From JTS-RE9 sp964649195 (GTDB taxonomy: Bacteria; Planctomycetota; Phycisphaerae; Phycisphaerales; Phycisphaeraceae), in the NCBI GenBank assembly GCA_964649195.1, contig CAZYPK010000012.1:1-64000 (forward strand): a stretch of DNA of 64,000 nt. The letters run 5' to 3'. Numbering within the stretch: the first letter of the stretch is position 1; every line of letters begins with the position of its first letter. This document shows positions 43,173 to 52,811 of the stretch, in pieces. The position numbers were made by a program, and so were the translations under genes. The notes beneath the pieces are model-generated. The model was not told where the DNA came from and did no database searches. It was given only the letters and a program-made list of their open reading frames with translations.

Positions 43173-43179
43173 TCCCCCC

Positions 43180-43695
43180 ATGTCCCACCGCAAAGAACAA
43201 GTTGAATCGACGCTCAAGCGGGCCATCAGCGAGGTGCTGATGCGCAGCATGTCCGATCCCCGCATCGAGGGCATGGTGAGCGTTCAGCGCGTTCGCGTGA
43301 CGGATGATTACAAGGTGGCGGACATTTTCGTCTCGGTGCTGCCGGAGAAGTTTGAGAAGCGGTCGATCGCCGGTCTGCGGGCGGCGGCGGGGCACATTCA
43401 CACCAAGGTGTTCAAGGCCGTGGCCATGCGGTCCGTGCCCCGCTTCGTGTTTCAGATCGACGACGCCCTGAAGAAGGAGGAGGCCATCTTCGATTCCATC
43501 GCCAAGGCGCTGGACCGCGAAGGTCTCGACCCCTCGCAGGTGGAGCACGTGCTCAAGCCCAGGACGGATGCGGAGCTCCAGGCTGAATATGAAGCCAGGT
43601 TTGAAACCGGGTCGGACGAGGAGACGGATGAACCGTTGAAAGAGGAAGCGTCCGATGATTTTGATGACGATGCCCGGCCGGGGCATGAAAAGTAG
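43180..43695 (+). CDS. rbfA: Ribosome-binding factor A
   Basis: A 171-residue 30S maturation factor. KH-like core: STLKRAISEVLMRSMSDPRI, VRVTDDYKVADIFVSVL and RSVPRFVFQIDDALKKEEAI. The C-terminal 45 residues are acidic (ETGSDEETDEPLKEEASDDF), longer than in E. coli. Fourth gene of the nusA cluster. Confidence 0.93.
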   Translation: MSHRKEQVESTLKRAISEVLMRSMSDPRIEGMVSVQRVRVTDDYKVADIFVSVLPEKFEKRSIAGLRAAAGHIHTKVFKAVAMRSVPRFVFQIDDALKKEEAIFDSIAKALDREGLDPSQVEHVLKPRTDAELQAEYEARFETGSDEETDEPLKEEASDDFDDDARPGHEK

Positions 43696-43741
43696 CCATT
43701 GTTGATTCCCTGAATCCTTCGGGTCTGGAGGCCTGATTCCC

Positions 43742-44425
43742 GTGAAGAACGAAAGCTCGTACGTCCGCAGGTTCACCGCGTTGTTCAAGAAACTGGCCGC
43801 CCCCGCCGAGCCGTTGCCCCAGCGTGATCCGGTCACGCAACTGGTGCTCGGTTTCCTTCAGTGGGAGGCGACGCACAAGCAGGCCGAGGCCGCGCACAGG
43901 CGGCTGATGCAGGTGATGGTGGACAACAACGACCTGCGCATCAGCCACAGCCATCAGATCATCGAGCTGATCGGCGTGAACTACCCGCGCGTCGAGGAGC
44001 GCGTCGCCCGCATGAAGGACGCCCTTCAGGAAATCTACGTCCGCGAGCATGGCATCAACCCGGTCTCGATCGCGGAGAAGAACAAGAAGGACATCCGCGC
44101 CTACTACGACTCGCTGCCCGGCATGACGCGCTACGTGGCCGCGCAGGTCATGCTGCTCTGCTACGGTGCCCACAACATCCCCTGCGACGAGAAGCTGGCC
44201 GGCAGGTTCAAGGCCGAGGGCATCATCGACACCGACGCCACCGCCGAGCAGATCGAGCATTTCCTCGAACGGCAGATCAAGGCCGGCGACGGCATCGACG
44301 CCCACGCCCGGCTCCAGGCATGGTCGGATGAATCCTCCAAAAAGGTCGCCGCGCCCGCCAAAAAGCCCGCCGCAAAAAAGCCCGCCGCCAAACCGAAGCC
44401 GGCCAAGGTCGCCAAGAAAAAGTGA
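43742..44425 (+). CDS. HhH-GPD (endonuclease III-like) protein with histone H1-like tail
   Basis: A 227-residue protein. The helical core resembles the endonuclease III fold (DPVTQLVLGFLQWEAT; HSHQIIELIGVNYPRVEERV; DIRAYYDSLPGMTRYVAAQVMLLCYG), with a hairpin at LPGMTRYVA and Asp in IPCDEKLAGRF. The catalytic lysine of the hairpin and the Fe-S cysteines are absent. The last 35 residues are Lys/Ala/Pro repeats (AAKKPAAKPKPAKVAKKK), as in bacterial histone H1-like proteins. Starts with GTG. A DNA-binding repair-like or nucleoid role is inferred. Confidence 0.65.
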   Translation: MKNESSYVRRFTALFKKLAAPAEPLPQRDPVTQLVLGFLQWEATHKQAEAAHRRLMQVMVDNNDLRISHSHQIIELIGVNYPRVEERVARMKDALQEIYVREHGINPVSIAEKNKKDIRAYYDSLPGMTRYVAAQVMLLCYGAHNIPCDEKLAGRFKAEGIIDTDATAEQIEHFLERQIKAGDGIDAHARLQAWSDESSKKVAAPAKKPAAKKPAAKPKPAKVAKKK

Positions 44426-44473
44426 CGACATGTCACCCCTTTAGCCGTCCGCCCTGGCGGACCAAGCCATCCC

Positions 44474-45397
44474 ATGCCGCGCACCCACGAAAAGCACACG
44501 GTCACCGCCGACGAAGCCGGGCGCGTCGATCTGATCGTCCAGGCGATGACCGCCCTGCCTCGCAGGCAGATCCGAGGCATCTTCGACCGCCAATGCGTAA
44601 TGATCAACGGCCGGCCGGCCATGCTGACCCACCAGCGCGTCACCCAGGGCGATGTCGTCGAGATCATCTACGACCGGACCCGCCGCTATCACGAGGAAGC
44701 CAAACCCAAGGCGGATTCCACGTTCCGCATCGTCTTCGAGGATGAGGACTTGATCGTCGTCGATAAGGCCGCCCACATCCTCACCACGCCCACGCCTTCG
44801 CAGGAGCACAACACGCTGATCAACCGCGTCTCCCGCTACCTGACGCGAGGCCGCGCCGATGACGAGGCCTACGCCTGCCATCGCCTCGATCGCGGCGTGT
44901 CGGGCCTGCTGGTCATCGGCAAGTCCCCCCGAATCGCCGGGCGGATGCGCGACCAGTTCGAGCGGCACGAACCGGAGCGGCAATATGTCGCCATCGTCGC
45001 CGGTGATGTCGAGCAGGAGCAAGGCACCTTCCGCAGCCACCTGGTCACAGGCGACAACCTCGATCGCTTCTCGACGAAGGACAAGAGCAAGGGCGAACTG
45101 GCCATCACGCACTACCGCGTCGAACAGCGGCTGCGCGATGCGACGCTGGTTCGCGTCCGCCTGGAGACCGGTCGCCGCAACCAGATTCGCGTCCACTTCG
45201 CCGAGGCGGGCCACCCCGTCATCGGCGATCCGCGCTACGGCGGCTCGCTCACCATCCACCCGCGCTGGCAGGCAAAACGCATCGCCCTGCACGCCGAACT
45301 GCTGGGCTTCACCCACCCGATCACCCGCCGAAAGCTCATCTTCGAATCGCCGCTCCCCACCCCCTTCATGAAAATGATCGCAAAAAAAGGAGCCTGA
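44474..45397 (+). CDS. RluA-family RNA pseudouridine synthase
   Basis: A 307-residue enzyme: S4 RNA-binding domain (RQIRGIFDRQCVMINGRPA), then the synthase with catalytic Asp in CHRLDRGVSGLLVIGK and RLETGRRNQIRVHFAEAGHPVIGDPRYGG. It may modify 23S rRNA or tRNA; the target cannot be assigned. Its stop overlaps the start of a family C repeat. Confidence 0.92.
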   Translation: MPRTHEKHTVTADEAGRVDLIVQAMTALPRRQIRGIFDRQCVMINGRPAMLTHQRVTQGDVVEIIYDRTRRYHEEAKPKADSTFRIVFEDEDLIVVDKAAHILTTPTPSQEHNTLINRVSRYLTRGRADDEAYACHRLDRGVSGLLVIGKSPRIAGRMRDQFERHEPERQYVAIVAGDVEQEQGTFRSHLVTGDNLDRFSTKDKSKGELAITHYRVEQRLRDATLVRVRLETGRRNQIRVHFAEAGHPVIGDPRYGGSLTIHPRWQAKRIALHAELLGFTHPITRRKLIFESPLPTPFMKMIAKKGA

Positions 45398-45788
45398 GCC
45401 GCGACTCAACGAGTCGCGGACGCGAACAGCCTCAAGCGGGGTCGATTGCGCGAAAGACGGGCGATGAAGGTGCGCGCGGGCGCGTTCGAGGCCGGCAATA
45501 CAAGGCGCATGTCACCCCCAAGGCCGTTTGGTTCTCCGAAGCGCCTTCGTTGGGAAACTTCAAATGACAAAGCTCAAGTTCCAAACAAGCTCCAAAATGC
45601 GGAAATGAAAAAAACAAGGAGTTCGGATCACGCGGCATTTTCGTCTTTTCCTTTGGAATTGGAGCTTGTTTGAGATTTGGTGATTGCGATTTGTGATTTC
45701 AGGCCGCACGTCAACCAGGAATTAAACGCCCTGCATGTCACCCCCCATCACGCCGTTCACGTCCGCGACGTGTTACGTCGCGGCTCTT
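45396..45788. repeat. Composite repeat: family C arms enclosing a word hairpin
   Basis: Left outer arm GAGCCGCGACTCAACGAG with TCGCGGACGCGAAC; right outer arm GTTCACGTCCGCGACG with ACGTCGCGGCTC (to 45788). Next layer GGCGCATGTCACCCCCAAG and TGCATGTCACCCCCC. Inside, 45553-45700 is a TTCCAAA word hairpin (CTTCAAATGACAAAGCTC / GGAGCTTGTTTGAGATTTGG), a relative of the one at 32.56 kb. No gene in this 414-base gap. Confidence 0.85.
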
Positions 45789-45811
45789 ATTTTCCGTTAA
45801 ACTTTCCGCCC

Positions 45812-47404
<1,593 letters not shown>

Positions 47405-47492
47405 AATCTCGGCAAGCATTGGCCTTGCGACAATGCGCGTAAACGTGACGCGGATTCAATCCCATGAGCAGTTTTTCGTGAGGAGCATTTCC

Positions 47493-48596
47493 ATGTCGGG
47501 GCCAAACGCATCCGCGAATCTCAAGCGTCGCATCATCACACCGGCGATCTCCCGTCTGGCATTCGCCATCGACTGCCCAGCCGGCTGGAATCCGCTTGAT
47601 CTGCCCGGGCAGACGCCCGATTTTGACGAGCCGACTTCGTTCATGGCGCTGGCCGTGCTCATGCCGACGCCTGCCGACGCGCCGATCCTGCTTTCCATCG
47701 GCGCCCGCCCGGCCTACAGCGACGGCTCGGTGCATGACTGGACGCAGTTCGTCATGGGGAAGAACAACATGACCATCGCCGCCCTGATGCCGGGCAGGGT
47801 CAACGGCTTTCCCGCCATCCGCGCCGCAGCCACGCAGCCCGGTGATGACGGCCTGATGCGGCTGTCGATCGCGTTCCTCGAAGACGGCCAGTCGCTGATC
47901 CAGCTCTCGGCCATGGCGCCCGCCGAGGTTTGGCCCTCGGTCGAAACGCTTTTCGAGCGGATGATCGACTCCTTCGCCATGATTCGGCCCCAGGGCGCAA
48001 CGGTCCCGCTGGTTCCCGGACAGCCGCCGCCGCTCAACGACGCCAACTTCAAGGCCCTGGCGCTCTCGGAGGAAGCATCCTCGCTCACCGACCCCGAGCA
48101 GAAGATGAACGCCTCCATGCGCGACAACGGCATCGGCCTGCTTCCGCGAGCCTTGTCCATCCACGAAGAGCAGCGGTACGCGATGATGGGATGCGGCTCG
48201 ATCATGGCGGCGGTCCCCGTGCCTTTCGGCTGGCACATCCTTGACGATGGCAAGCGGGCCTTGGTCTATACCGGCGACAACGCGATTCAGATCAACCTGA
48301 GCCTCATTCCCACCGGCGGCATGACGATCGACCAGGGCATGGAGCAGATCATCGCCGGCATGCTCAAGGAGCAGCCGCAGGTCGAACACCACAAACTCGA
48401 TCTGGAAGGAACACCCGCGCTCGCCTTCAAAGGTCTTGTGATCGGCGGCGAAACGCTCAACCAGGTTTTCATGTTCACCCGCGATGATGGCAAAGGATCG
48501 GTCATGCAGACCCGCGTGACCAGCGGCGAAGCGGATCAATACCGCGCGATGGACTGCGCCGGCCTGATCCTCAGGCAGATGCAGGTTTTCGAATGA
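47493..48596 (+). CDS. Hypothetical protein with two PsbP/Mog1-like halves
   Basis: A 367-residue soluble protein without a signal peptide. The first half (FAIDCPAGWNPLDLPG; RPAYSDGSVHDWTQFV; ERMIDSF) and second half (AAVPVPFGWHILDDGK; MTIDQGMEQIIAGML; ALAFKGLVIGGETLNQVFMF) have the P-x-GW opening and alternating pattern of PsbP/Mog1 (DUF1795-like) domains, suggesting an internal duplication. The function is unknown. GAGGAG precedes ATG 47493. Confidence 0.6.
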   Translation: MSGPNASANLKRRIITPAISRLAFAIDCPAGWNPLDLPGQTPDFDEPTSFMALAVLMPTPADAPILLSIGARPAYSDGSVHDWTQFVMGKNNMTIAALMPGRVNGFPAIRAAATQPGDDGLMRLSIAFLEDGQSLIQLSAMAPAEVWPSVETLFERMIDSFAMIRPQGATVPLVPGQPPPLNDANFKALALSEEASSLTDPEQKMNASMRDNGIGLLPRALSIHEEQRYAMMGCGSIMAAVPVPFGWHILDDGKRALVYTGDNAIQINLSLIPTGGMTIDQGMEQIIAGMLKEQPQVEHHKLDLEGTPALAFKGLVIGGETLNQVFMFTRDDGKGSVMQTRVTSGEADQYRAMDCAGLILRQMQVFE

Positions 48597-48615
48597 GATC
48601 GCGGCATATCGATCC

Positions 48616-48937
48616 GAGCCGCGACTCAACGAGTCGCGGACGTGTACCGCCTGAAGGAGGATGAAGCGCACCTTGGCCGGCAGAACTCGAACGCGCCAGG
48701 CGCAAGTCAGAGATCAGAAGTCAGAGATCAGAAGTCAGAGATCAGAAGTCAGAAGTCAGAGGTCAGAGGTCAGAAGTCAGAGGTCAGAAAGGCACTCCAG
48801 TTCCATGTATTTTGCCTTGTGCCGTCCTCTGTCCTCTTTACAACCACCGCGCGACTGATGCTGTTCATCCGCCGCGCGACGGACACTCCTTCAGGCTGTA
48901 CCGGGGGTACGTCCGCGACTCGTTGAGTCGCGGCTCG
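48616..48937. repeat. Composite repeat: family C arms enclosing a word repeat
   Basis: Left arm GAGCCGCGACTCAACGAG, TCGCGGACGTGTACCGCC, TGAAGGAG (48616-48660); right arm CTCCTTCAGGCTGTACC, GTACGTCCGCGACTCG, TTGAGTCGCGGCTC (48886-48936), the inverse. Inside, 48705-48788 repeats AGTCAGAGATCAGAAG many times, and 48824-48840 is the short counter-arm TCCTCTGTCCTCTTT. Same architecture as 45.4-45.8 kb with another word. No gene. Confidence 0.88.
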
Positions 48938-48951
48938 GAGATGATGCTTCT

Positions 48952-50016
48952 TCAGGTCTTGTCCGCCTGCGTCAGCGTGATGAGTTTTTCAAGCACGCGC
49001 GAGGCCTCGCCGGAATCGATGGCCTGCTGCGCCATTTCGATGCCTTGCGTCAGATCGGTTGCGAGATCGGCCACGACCAGCGCGGCGGCGGCGTTGAGGG
49101 ATGCGATGTCGCGCGGCGAACCTTTTTCTCCCGCAAAGACCTGTCGCAATATCTCGGCGCTCCGCTGCGGGGAGTCGGCGCGGAGCGATTCCGGCTCGGC
49201 ACGCGGGAGACCAATCGCTGATGCATTCACATGGCGGGTGTGTACCGCGCCGCTGCGCACTTCGCTGACCTGGCTGATGCCGGTGGTGGTCAGTTCGTCG
49301 AGGCCGGAGGAGCCGGGGGAGCCGGGGGAGCCGGGTTGGAATTCACCGTGGACGACCATGGCATGTTCAGCCCCCAGCCGAAGCAGCACGTTGGCGATCG
49401 GCTCGGTCAGGCCGGCGTCGAAGACGCCCATGATCTGCCTTTTGGCCTGGGCCGGATTGGTGAGCGGGCCCAGGATGTTGAAGAGCGTGCGGAAGCCCAG
49501 TTCCTGCCTGACGGGGCCGGCATGTTTCATGGCGGGATGATGGGCGGGCGCGAAGCAGAAGCAGATGCCCGCCTCATCGAGGCAGCGGGTGAGCGTGTCG
49601 CCGCTGACGGTGAGTTTGACGCCCAGCGTTTCGAGCACGGTGCTGGAGCCTGACTTGCTGGTGACCGACCGGTTGCCATGCTTGGCGACGGCGATGCCGC
49701 GCGGCCGGCCCGCGGCGGCGGCGATGATCGCCGCGGCGGTGGAGATGTTGAAGGTCTCCGCGTGGTCCCCGCCGGTGCCGCAGGTGTCGATCACCGTCAG
49801 ACCGGAAGGCACGTTGACCTTCACCGCCTTGTCACGCATCACCATCGCGGCGCCGGTGATTTCCTCGACCGTCGGCCCGCGCCGCTGCATGAGCGCGAGC
49901 AACGCCCCGATCTGCGCAGGCGCGGCCTGCCCGGTCATGATCTGTTCAAAGGCCTCGATGGTCTGCTCGGTGGAAAGCGATTGACCTTGGACGAGTTGGA
50001 GAAGGAGTTGTTTCAT
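48952..50016 (-). CDS. trpD: Anthranilate phosphoribosyltransferase
   Basis: A 354-residue enzyme of tryptophan synthesis. PRPP and anthranilate sites: DTCGTGGDHAETFNISTA, AKHGNRSVTSKSGSSTVLE, and FAPAHHPAMKHAGPVRQELGFRT with NILGPLTNPA. A short repeat-coded insert PGSPGSPGSSG lies in the C-terminal half (49302-49335). ATG 50016 is chosen because it begins the enzyme; upstream in-frame codons belong to repeats. No other trp gene is in the window. Confidence 0.95.
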   Translation of the reverse strand: MKQLLLQLVQGQSLSTEQTIEAFEQIMTGQAAPAQIGALLALMQRRGPTVEEITGAAMVMRDKAVKVNVPSGLTVIDTCGTGGDHAETFNISTAAAIIAAAAGRPRGIAVAKHGNRSVTSKSGSSTVLETLGVKLTVSGDTLTRCLDEAGICFCFAPAHHPAMKHAGPVRQELGFRTLFNILGPLTNPAQAKRQIMGVFDAGLTEPIANVLLRLGAEHAMVVHGEFQPGSPGSPGSSGLDELTTTGISQVSEVRSGAVHTRHVNASAIGLPRAEPESLRADSPQRSAEILRQVFAGEKGSPRDIASLNAAAALVVADLATDLTQGIEMAQQAIDSGEASRVLEKLITLTQADKT

Positions 50017-50060
50017 GGCAGAAGTCAGAGGGCAGAGGTCAGAGGTCAGGGACTTCTGAA

Positions 50061-50256
50061 CCGGGGTTTCGCTTAAGCCCCGCCCGGCCCCCGGAGCAGG
50101 CGCGGGCCAAAACGTGTCCAATCAACAGCGGATTCAAAGCCTGCAAGGGGAATTCCAATCGGCAATCGAGTTTTGATTCGTCAACAGGCCGCGAATCGGA
50201 CGCCCCTTGGCCCGCGCCTGCTCCGGGGGCCGGGCGGGGCTTAAGCGAAACTCAGG
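50061..50256. mobile_element. MITE-like element with 44-bp perfect inverted repeats and 7-bp duplication
   Basis: Arms 50067-50110 and 50207-50250 are exact reverse complements over 44 bases (begin TTTCGCTTAAGCCCCGCCC, end GGCGGGGCTTAAGCGAAA). Spacer 96 bases, no coding capacity. TTCTGAA flanks the insert on both sides (50054-50060 and 50257-50263), and removing the insert and one copy restores a normal family B element. Confidence 0.8.
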
Positions 50257-50263
50257 TTCTGAA

Positions 50264-50341
50264 TAATCCCGATGTGTACCGTGACCAAGGGGGGATTGCT
50301 ACGCCGCAAGCGGCTTGGACGCGGGGTTATTCAGGAGTTCC
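50264..50341. repeat. Family B repeat, copy 2 (right part after insertion)
   Basis: TAATCCCGATGTGTACCGTG, GGATTGCTACGCCGCAAGCG and GGTTATTCAGGAGTTCC. Its left end GGGACTTCTGAA is on the far side of the MITE at 50048-50060. Orientation is opposite to copy 1. Confidence 0.88.
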
Positions 50342-50389
50342 CTCTGATCTCTGACCTCTGATCTCTGACTTCTGTCCTCTGATCCCGTG

Positions 50390-50746
50390 TCATTTCGGAA
50401 AGTCCAGGTCCTGCGGGTTGTCGAATGTGATGGTCACACGTTGAGGATCGATCGGCTCGTTGACGCGACCGGCAAAATCGACCCGCACCAGTTCGCCCCG
50501 GCTGATCAGCCAGACCCAGCCGACCACGGGATCGCGGCCTTCGATATCGAGCACCTGAAACCATTCGGGCGGCCCCAGGATGACCGCCTGGTCCCCTTGC
50601 GAAAGCCCGCGCCCATGACGCTCCAGAATCAGTGCCTGAATCTCCCGCGTCCGGTTTTGATAAAGCGTCATCCGCGGATCGCTCCTGCACCCGTGCAGGA
50701 GCGTCGCCAGCAGAATCATCATCGCGATTGGATTCGTCCGTTGCAT
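50390..50746 (-). CDS. Small lipoprotein of unknown function
   Basis: A 118-residue protein with lipoprotein signal MMILLATLLHGC. The mature part contains LSQGDQAVILGPPEWFQV and GWVWLISRGELVRVDFAG; it looks like a single beta-rich domain. No family recognised. Its stop lies at the end of the outer word repeat. Confidence 0.7.
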   Translation of the reverse strand: MQRTNPIAMMILLATLLHGCRSDPRMTLYQNRTREIQALILERHGRGLSQGDQAVILGPPEWFQVLDIEGRDPVVGWVWLISRGELVRVDFAGRVNEPIDPQRVTITFDNPQDLDFPK

Positions 50747-50817
50747 CGGTTGGCTGTTGATCTTTCAATGGCATGCAGGAATGCGTCAAGGGCTGAAGAA
50801 CACCACGAAATCGGGAC

Positions 50818-50905
50818 CGCAGGAAAACATGAAATGCAGATCATCCATTCCGTATGATCCCGTCCGGTTTCATGCTTTCATGCTTTCCTGGTTTCATGGT
50901 TTTAT
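50818..50905. repeat. Word hairpin (TTTCATGCTTTCCTG word)
   Basis: Left arm GCAGGAAAACATGAAATGCAG; right arm GTTTCATGCTTTCATGC and TTTCCTGGTTTCATGG. It fills much of the gap after the small membrane gene, whose stop is at 50906. It uses the same lexicon as 43.0 kb. Confidence 0.8.
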
Positions 50906-51166
50906 TCAGACCAGCATGCCCATCAGCCACAGCGCGGTGGCGGCCAGGAGCATGAAGACGACAATCTGGCCCGCCAGGTAGATCGACTGGCGAGGCAGGT
51001 GGGTGAGGTCATCGAGCTTGATCGCCTTGTAAACCAGGGAGATGGCGAAGACCAGGGGCAGCAGCAGCACGAGCCAGTAGTCATCGACCGGGATCGGGTC
51101 CAGCAGCGGCCGATAGCCCAGGGAAACGGAGGCGACGATGGTGTTGAGCAATGGCGAGGTGATCAT
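50906..51166 (-). CDS. Small two-helix membrane protein
   Basis: An 86-residue protein with membrane segments at about 30-46 (WLVLLLPLVFAISLVY) and 62-84 (IYLAGQIVVFMLLAATALWL). No family recognised. It starts in an ATGA overlap with the preceding gene's stop at 51163-51166, so the pair is probably functional together. A longer frame through 51700 is a shadow of the upstream gene. Confidence 0.7.
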   Translation of the reverse strand: MITSPLLNTIVASVSLGYRPLLDPIPVDDYWLVLLLPLVFAISLVYKAIKLDDLTHLPRQSIYLAGQIVVFMLLAATALWLMGMLV

Positions 51167-51732
51167 GATGCGATCGGCTCCGCGACGGGGTTGGGGTGGA
51201 TCGCAGCCGCGGCGTCTCGGCGGGCTTTGGGGTCGCAATAGAGGACATCGATGATCGCCAGCAGGTTGAGCATGCCGGCCAGGGCGGTGTAGAGCGTGCC
51301 TTGCTCGGCCACGCGGCCGAAGCTCGGTTCGTAAGGCGGCGTCACCGTCGGATGGTCCGCATCCTCCGGCAAAAGCAGCCCGCGCGGGTTGGCGTTGCCC
51401 GCCATCCCCAGCCTGGCGGCATGACCGGCGGCCATGCGCGAACGGACCGCATCGACAATGAATGAAGGCGCGATCATCGCCTGACCGAAGAACCACCATG
51501 AGCGGGCGGGCTTGGTGGAGCCGGCATCGGAATCGAGCCGATCGTATTTGTCGATCACGCTGATCCCGCCGATGAAAATCCCCGACAGCCACAGGGCCAG
51601 GATGGCGATGCAAAGAATGACGCCCCGCTTTTTCTGCCCCAGGATCAGGTGCCCCAGACCGGGCACGATCCACCCCGCGACGGCGGCGTGAGGGTGCCAT
51701 TGCGGCTTCAATTCACTGGAAGTTTCGGACAA
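51163..51732 (-). CDS. Membrane protein, DUF6677-like
   Basis: A 189-residue protein. WIVPGLGHLILGQKKRGVILCIAILALWLSGIFIGG is the recognisable block of small planctomycetal membrane proteins that I recall as DUF6677. A second membrane segment is near 137-152 (TLYTALAGMLNLLAIIDVLY). The function is unknown. Translationally coupled to the 86-residue membrane protein. Confidence 0.7.
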   Translation of the reverse strand: MSETSSELKPQWHPHAAVAGWIVPGLGHLILGQKKRGVILCIAILALWLSGIFIGGISVIDKYDRLDSDAGSTKPARSWWFFGQAMIAPSFIVDAVRSRMAAGHAARLGMAGNANPRGLLLPEDADHPTVTPPYEPSFGRVAEQGTLYTALAGMLNLLAIIDVLYCDPKARRDAAAAIHPNPVAEPIAS

Positions 51733-51947
51733 CGGCGGGCTCCTTGGAATCGCGGAATCATGCGGAAGATCAGCCTCTGAAACAACCGGCGAAGGCTCGT
51801 TCCGGGTCGAACATTGAAAAATTCAAAAATAAATTGATTGACAAACGTCCGCACGACGATAGTTTAACCGCTCGTAACAGGACAGGCCACCCTCACCGGC
51901 GGCCATTTTCAAGCCACAGTTATAGGTCCAGCGTTGGAGATGAACCC

Positions 51948-52223
51948 ATGGAACACTTGAACGATCAGGCAAACCCGGCATCCGAAGCCAACACCCTCCA
52001 ATGGCTCATGGCGGGGGAAATCCTCCCCCTGGAGCTGGCCAAACGCCGCAGCGAGGAGGATGACGATCTGGACGATGATGATGATCTTGAGGACGACGAT
52101 TATTTAGACGATGAAGAAGAGGAAGAGGACCTCTTCGACGACGACGATGAAGACGACGATGAAGACCTCTTCGGCGACGATGATGAGGACCTCGATGACC
52201 TTGATGAAGACGACGACCGCTGA
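51948..52223 (+). CDS. Extremely acidic low-complexity protein
   Basis: A 91-residue protein. Residues 1-33 are ordinary (NTLQWLMAGEILPLELAKRR); 34-91 are almost only Asp and Glu with a few Leu, Phe and Tyr (ELEE/DDDD runs, LFDDDDEDDDEDLFGDDDED). GGAG lies eight bases before ATG 51948. A planctomycetal small acidic protein, perhaps a cation- or basic-protein-binding factor; this is only inference from charge. The 164-base upstream region is AT-rich and may hold the promoter. Confidence 0.75.
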   Translation: MEHLNDQANPASEANTLQWLMAGEILPLELAKRRSEEDDDLDDDDDLEDDDYLDDEEEEEDLFDDDDEDDDEDLFGDDDEDLDDLDEDDDR

Positions 52224-52306
52224 ACCGTCGGCAGATGGCCGCACTCCCGCGACCTGGCTCATGACGGCTTTCACGGATCGGCGCAAGCCCTCCGAAGGAG
52301 ACCGTC

Positions 52307-52750
52307 ATGAGCAGCAGCGAAGAATCGCGGAACAAACCCTCCAGGCCCATGCCCCACATGGATCGGCGAACCTGCATCGACAGGCGGCTGGTCAGCGGCG
52401 ACACCCGCACGACCTACATCGATGACACCGGCCTCGAACGCCGGCGCGGGCCGGGCCGTCGCCGCACCGACTTCGCCAAGTCCGCCGAGGAAGGCGAGAT
52501 GTCCGGCGAGCAGTTTCTCTTCGTCACCGCCATCGACGCCTTCAAGCGGGTGAACAACCGCCCGTTCCCCACCTGGACCGAGGTGCTGGAGGTCATCCGC
52601 AAACTGGGTTATCGCAAGACCTGCCCTTCCACGCTCAGCCTTTCCAACGCCGAGGATTGGACCGAAGCCGCCGACGCCCCGGCCTTCAAAACCACCACCC
52701 GCCTGCCCATGCCCGGCGAAATGGAAGATGAACGCTACGGCGCGGATTGA
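52307..52750 (+). CDS. Hypothetical protein with Arg/Asp-rich N-terminus
   Basis: A 147-residue protein. An N-terminal basic and acidic region DRRTCIDRRLVSGDTR, LERRRGPGRRRTDF precedes a globular C-terminal part (FVTAIDAFKRVNNRPFPTWTEVLEVIRKLGYRKTCP), which resembles a small helical domain. No family recognised. It lies 83 bases downstream of the acidic protein, with GGAG before its start; an ionic pairing of the two products is conceivable. Confidence 0.65.
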   Translation: MSSSEESRNKPSRPMPHMDRRTCIDRRLVSGDTRTTYIDDTGLERRRGPGRRRTDFAKSAEEGEMSGEQFLFVTAIDAFKRVNNRPFPTWTEVLEVIRKLGYRKTCPSTLSLSNAEDWTEAADAPAFKTTTRLPMPGEMEDERYGAD

Positions 52751-52811
52751 CCGGTCGCATATCGTGGGTGATGGCTGGGGCTTTGCGTCGGGTGATGTTG
52801 GGGCTGAAGGC

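Larger units (their letters stand above)
50017..50391. repeat. Three-layer nested repeat upstream of trpD
   Basis: Outer layer: GTCAGAGG words at 50021-50049 (AGAAGTCAGAGGGCAGAGG) and their inverse at 50342-50390 (CTCTGATCTCTGACCTCTG). Middle layer: family B element made of 50047-50060 plus 50264-50341. Inner layer: the inverted-repeat element at 50061-50256. The 373-base gap holds no gene, but must contain the trpD promoter unless transcription enters from elsewhere. Confidence 0.85.

Noticed and set aside
48705..48788. Tandem AGTCAGAGATCAGAAG units as a CRISPR array
   Set aside because: Units are about 8-16 bases with no unique spacers and no cas genes; it is a word repeat.
51167..51700. 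Upstream extension of the 86-residue membrane protein to 264 residues
   Set aside because: The extension is an off-frame reading of the DUF6677-like gene; the real start is the ATGA overlap at 51166.
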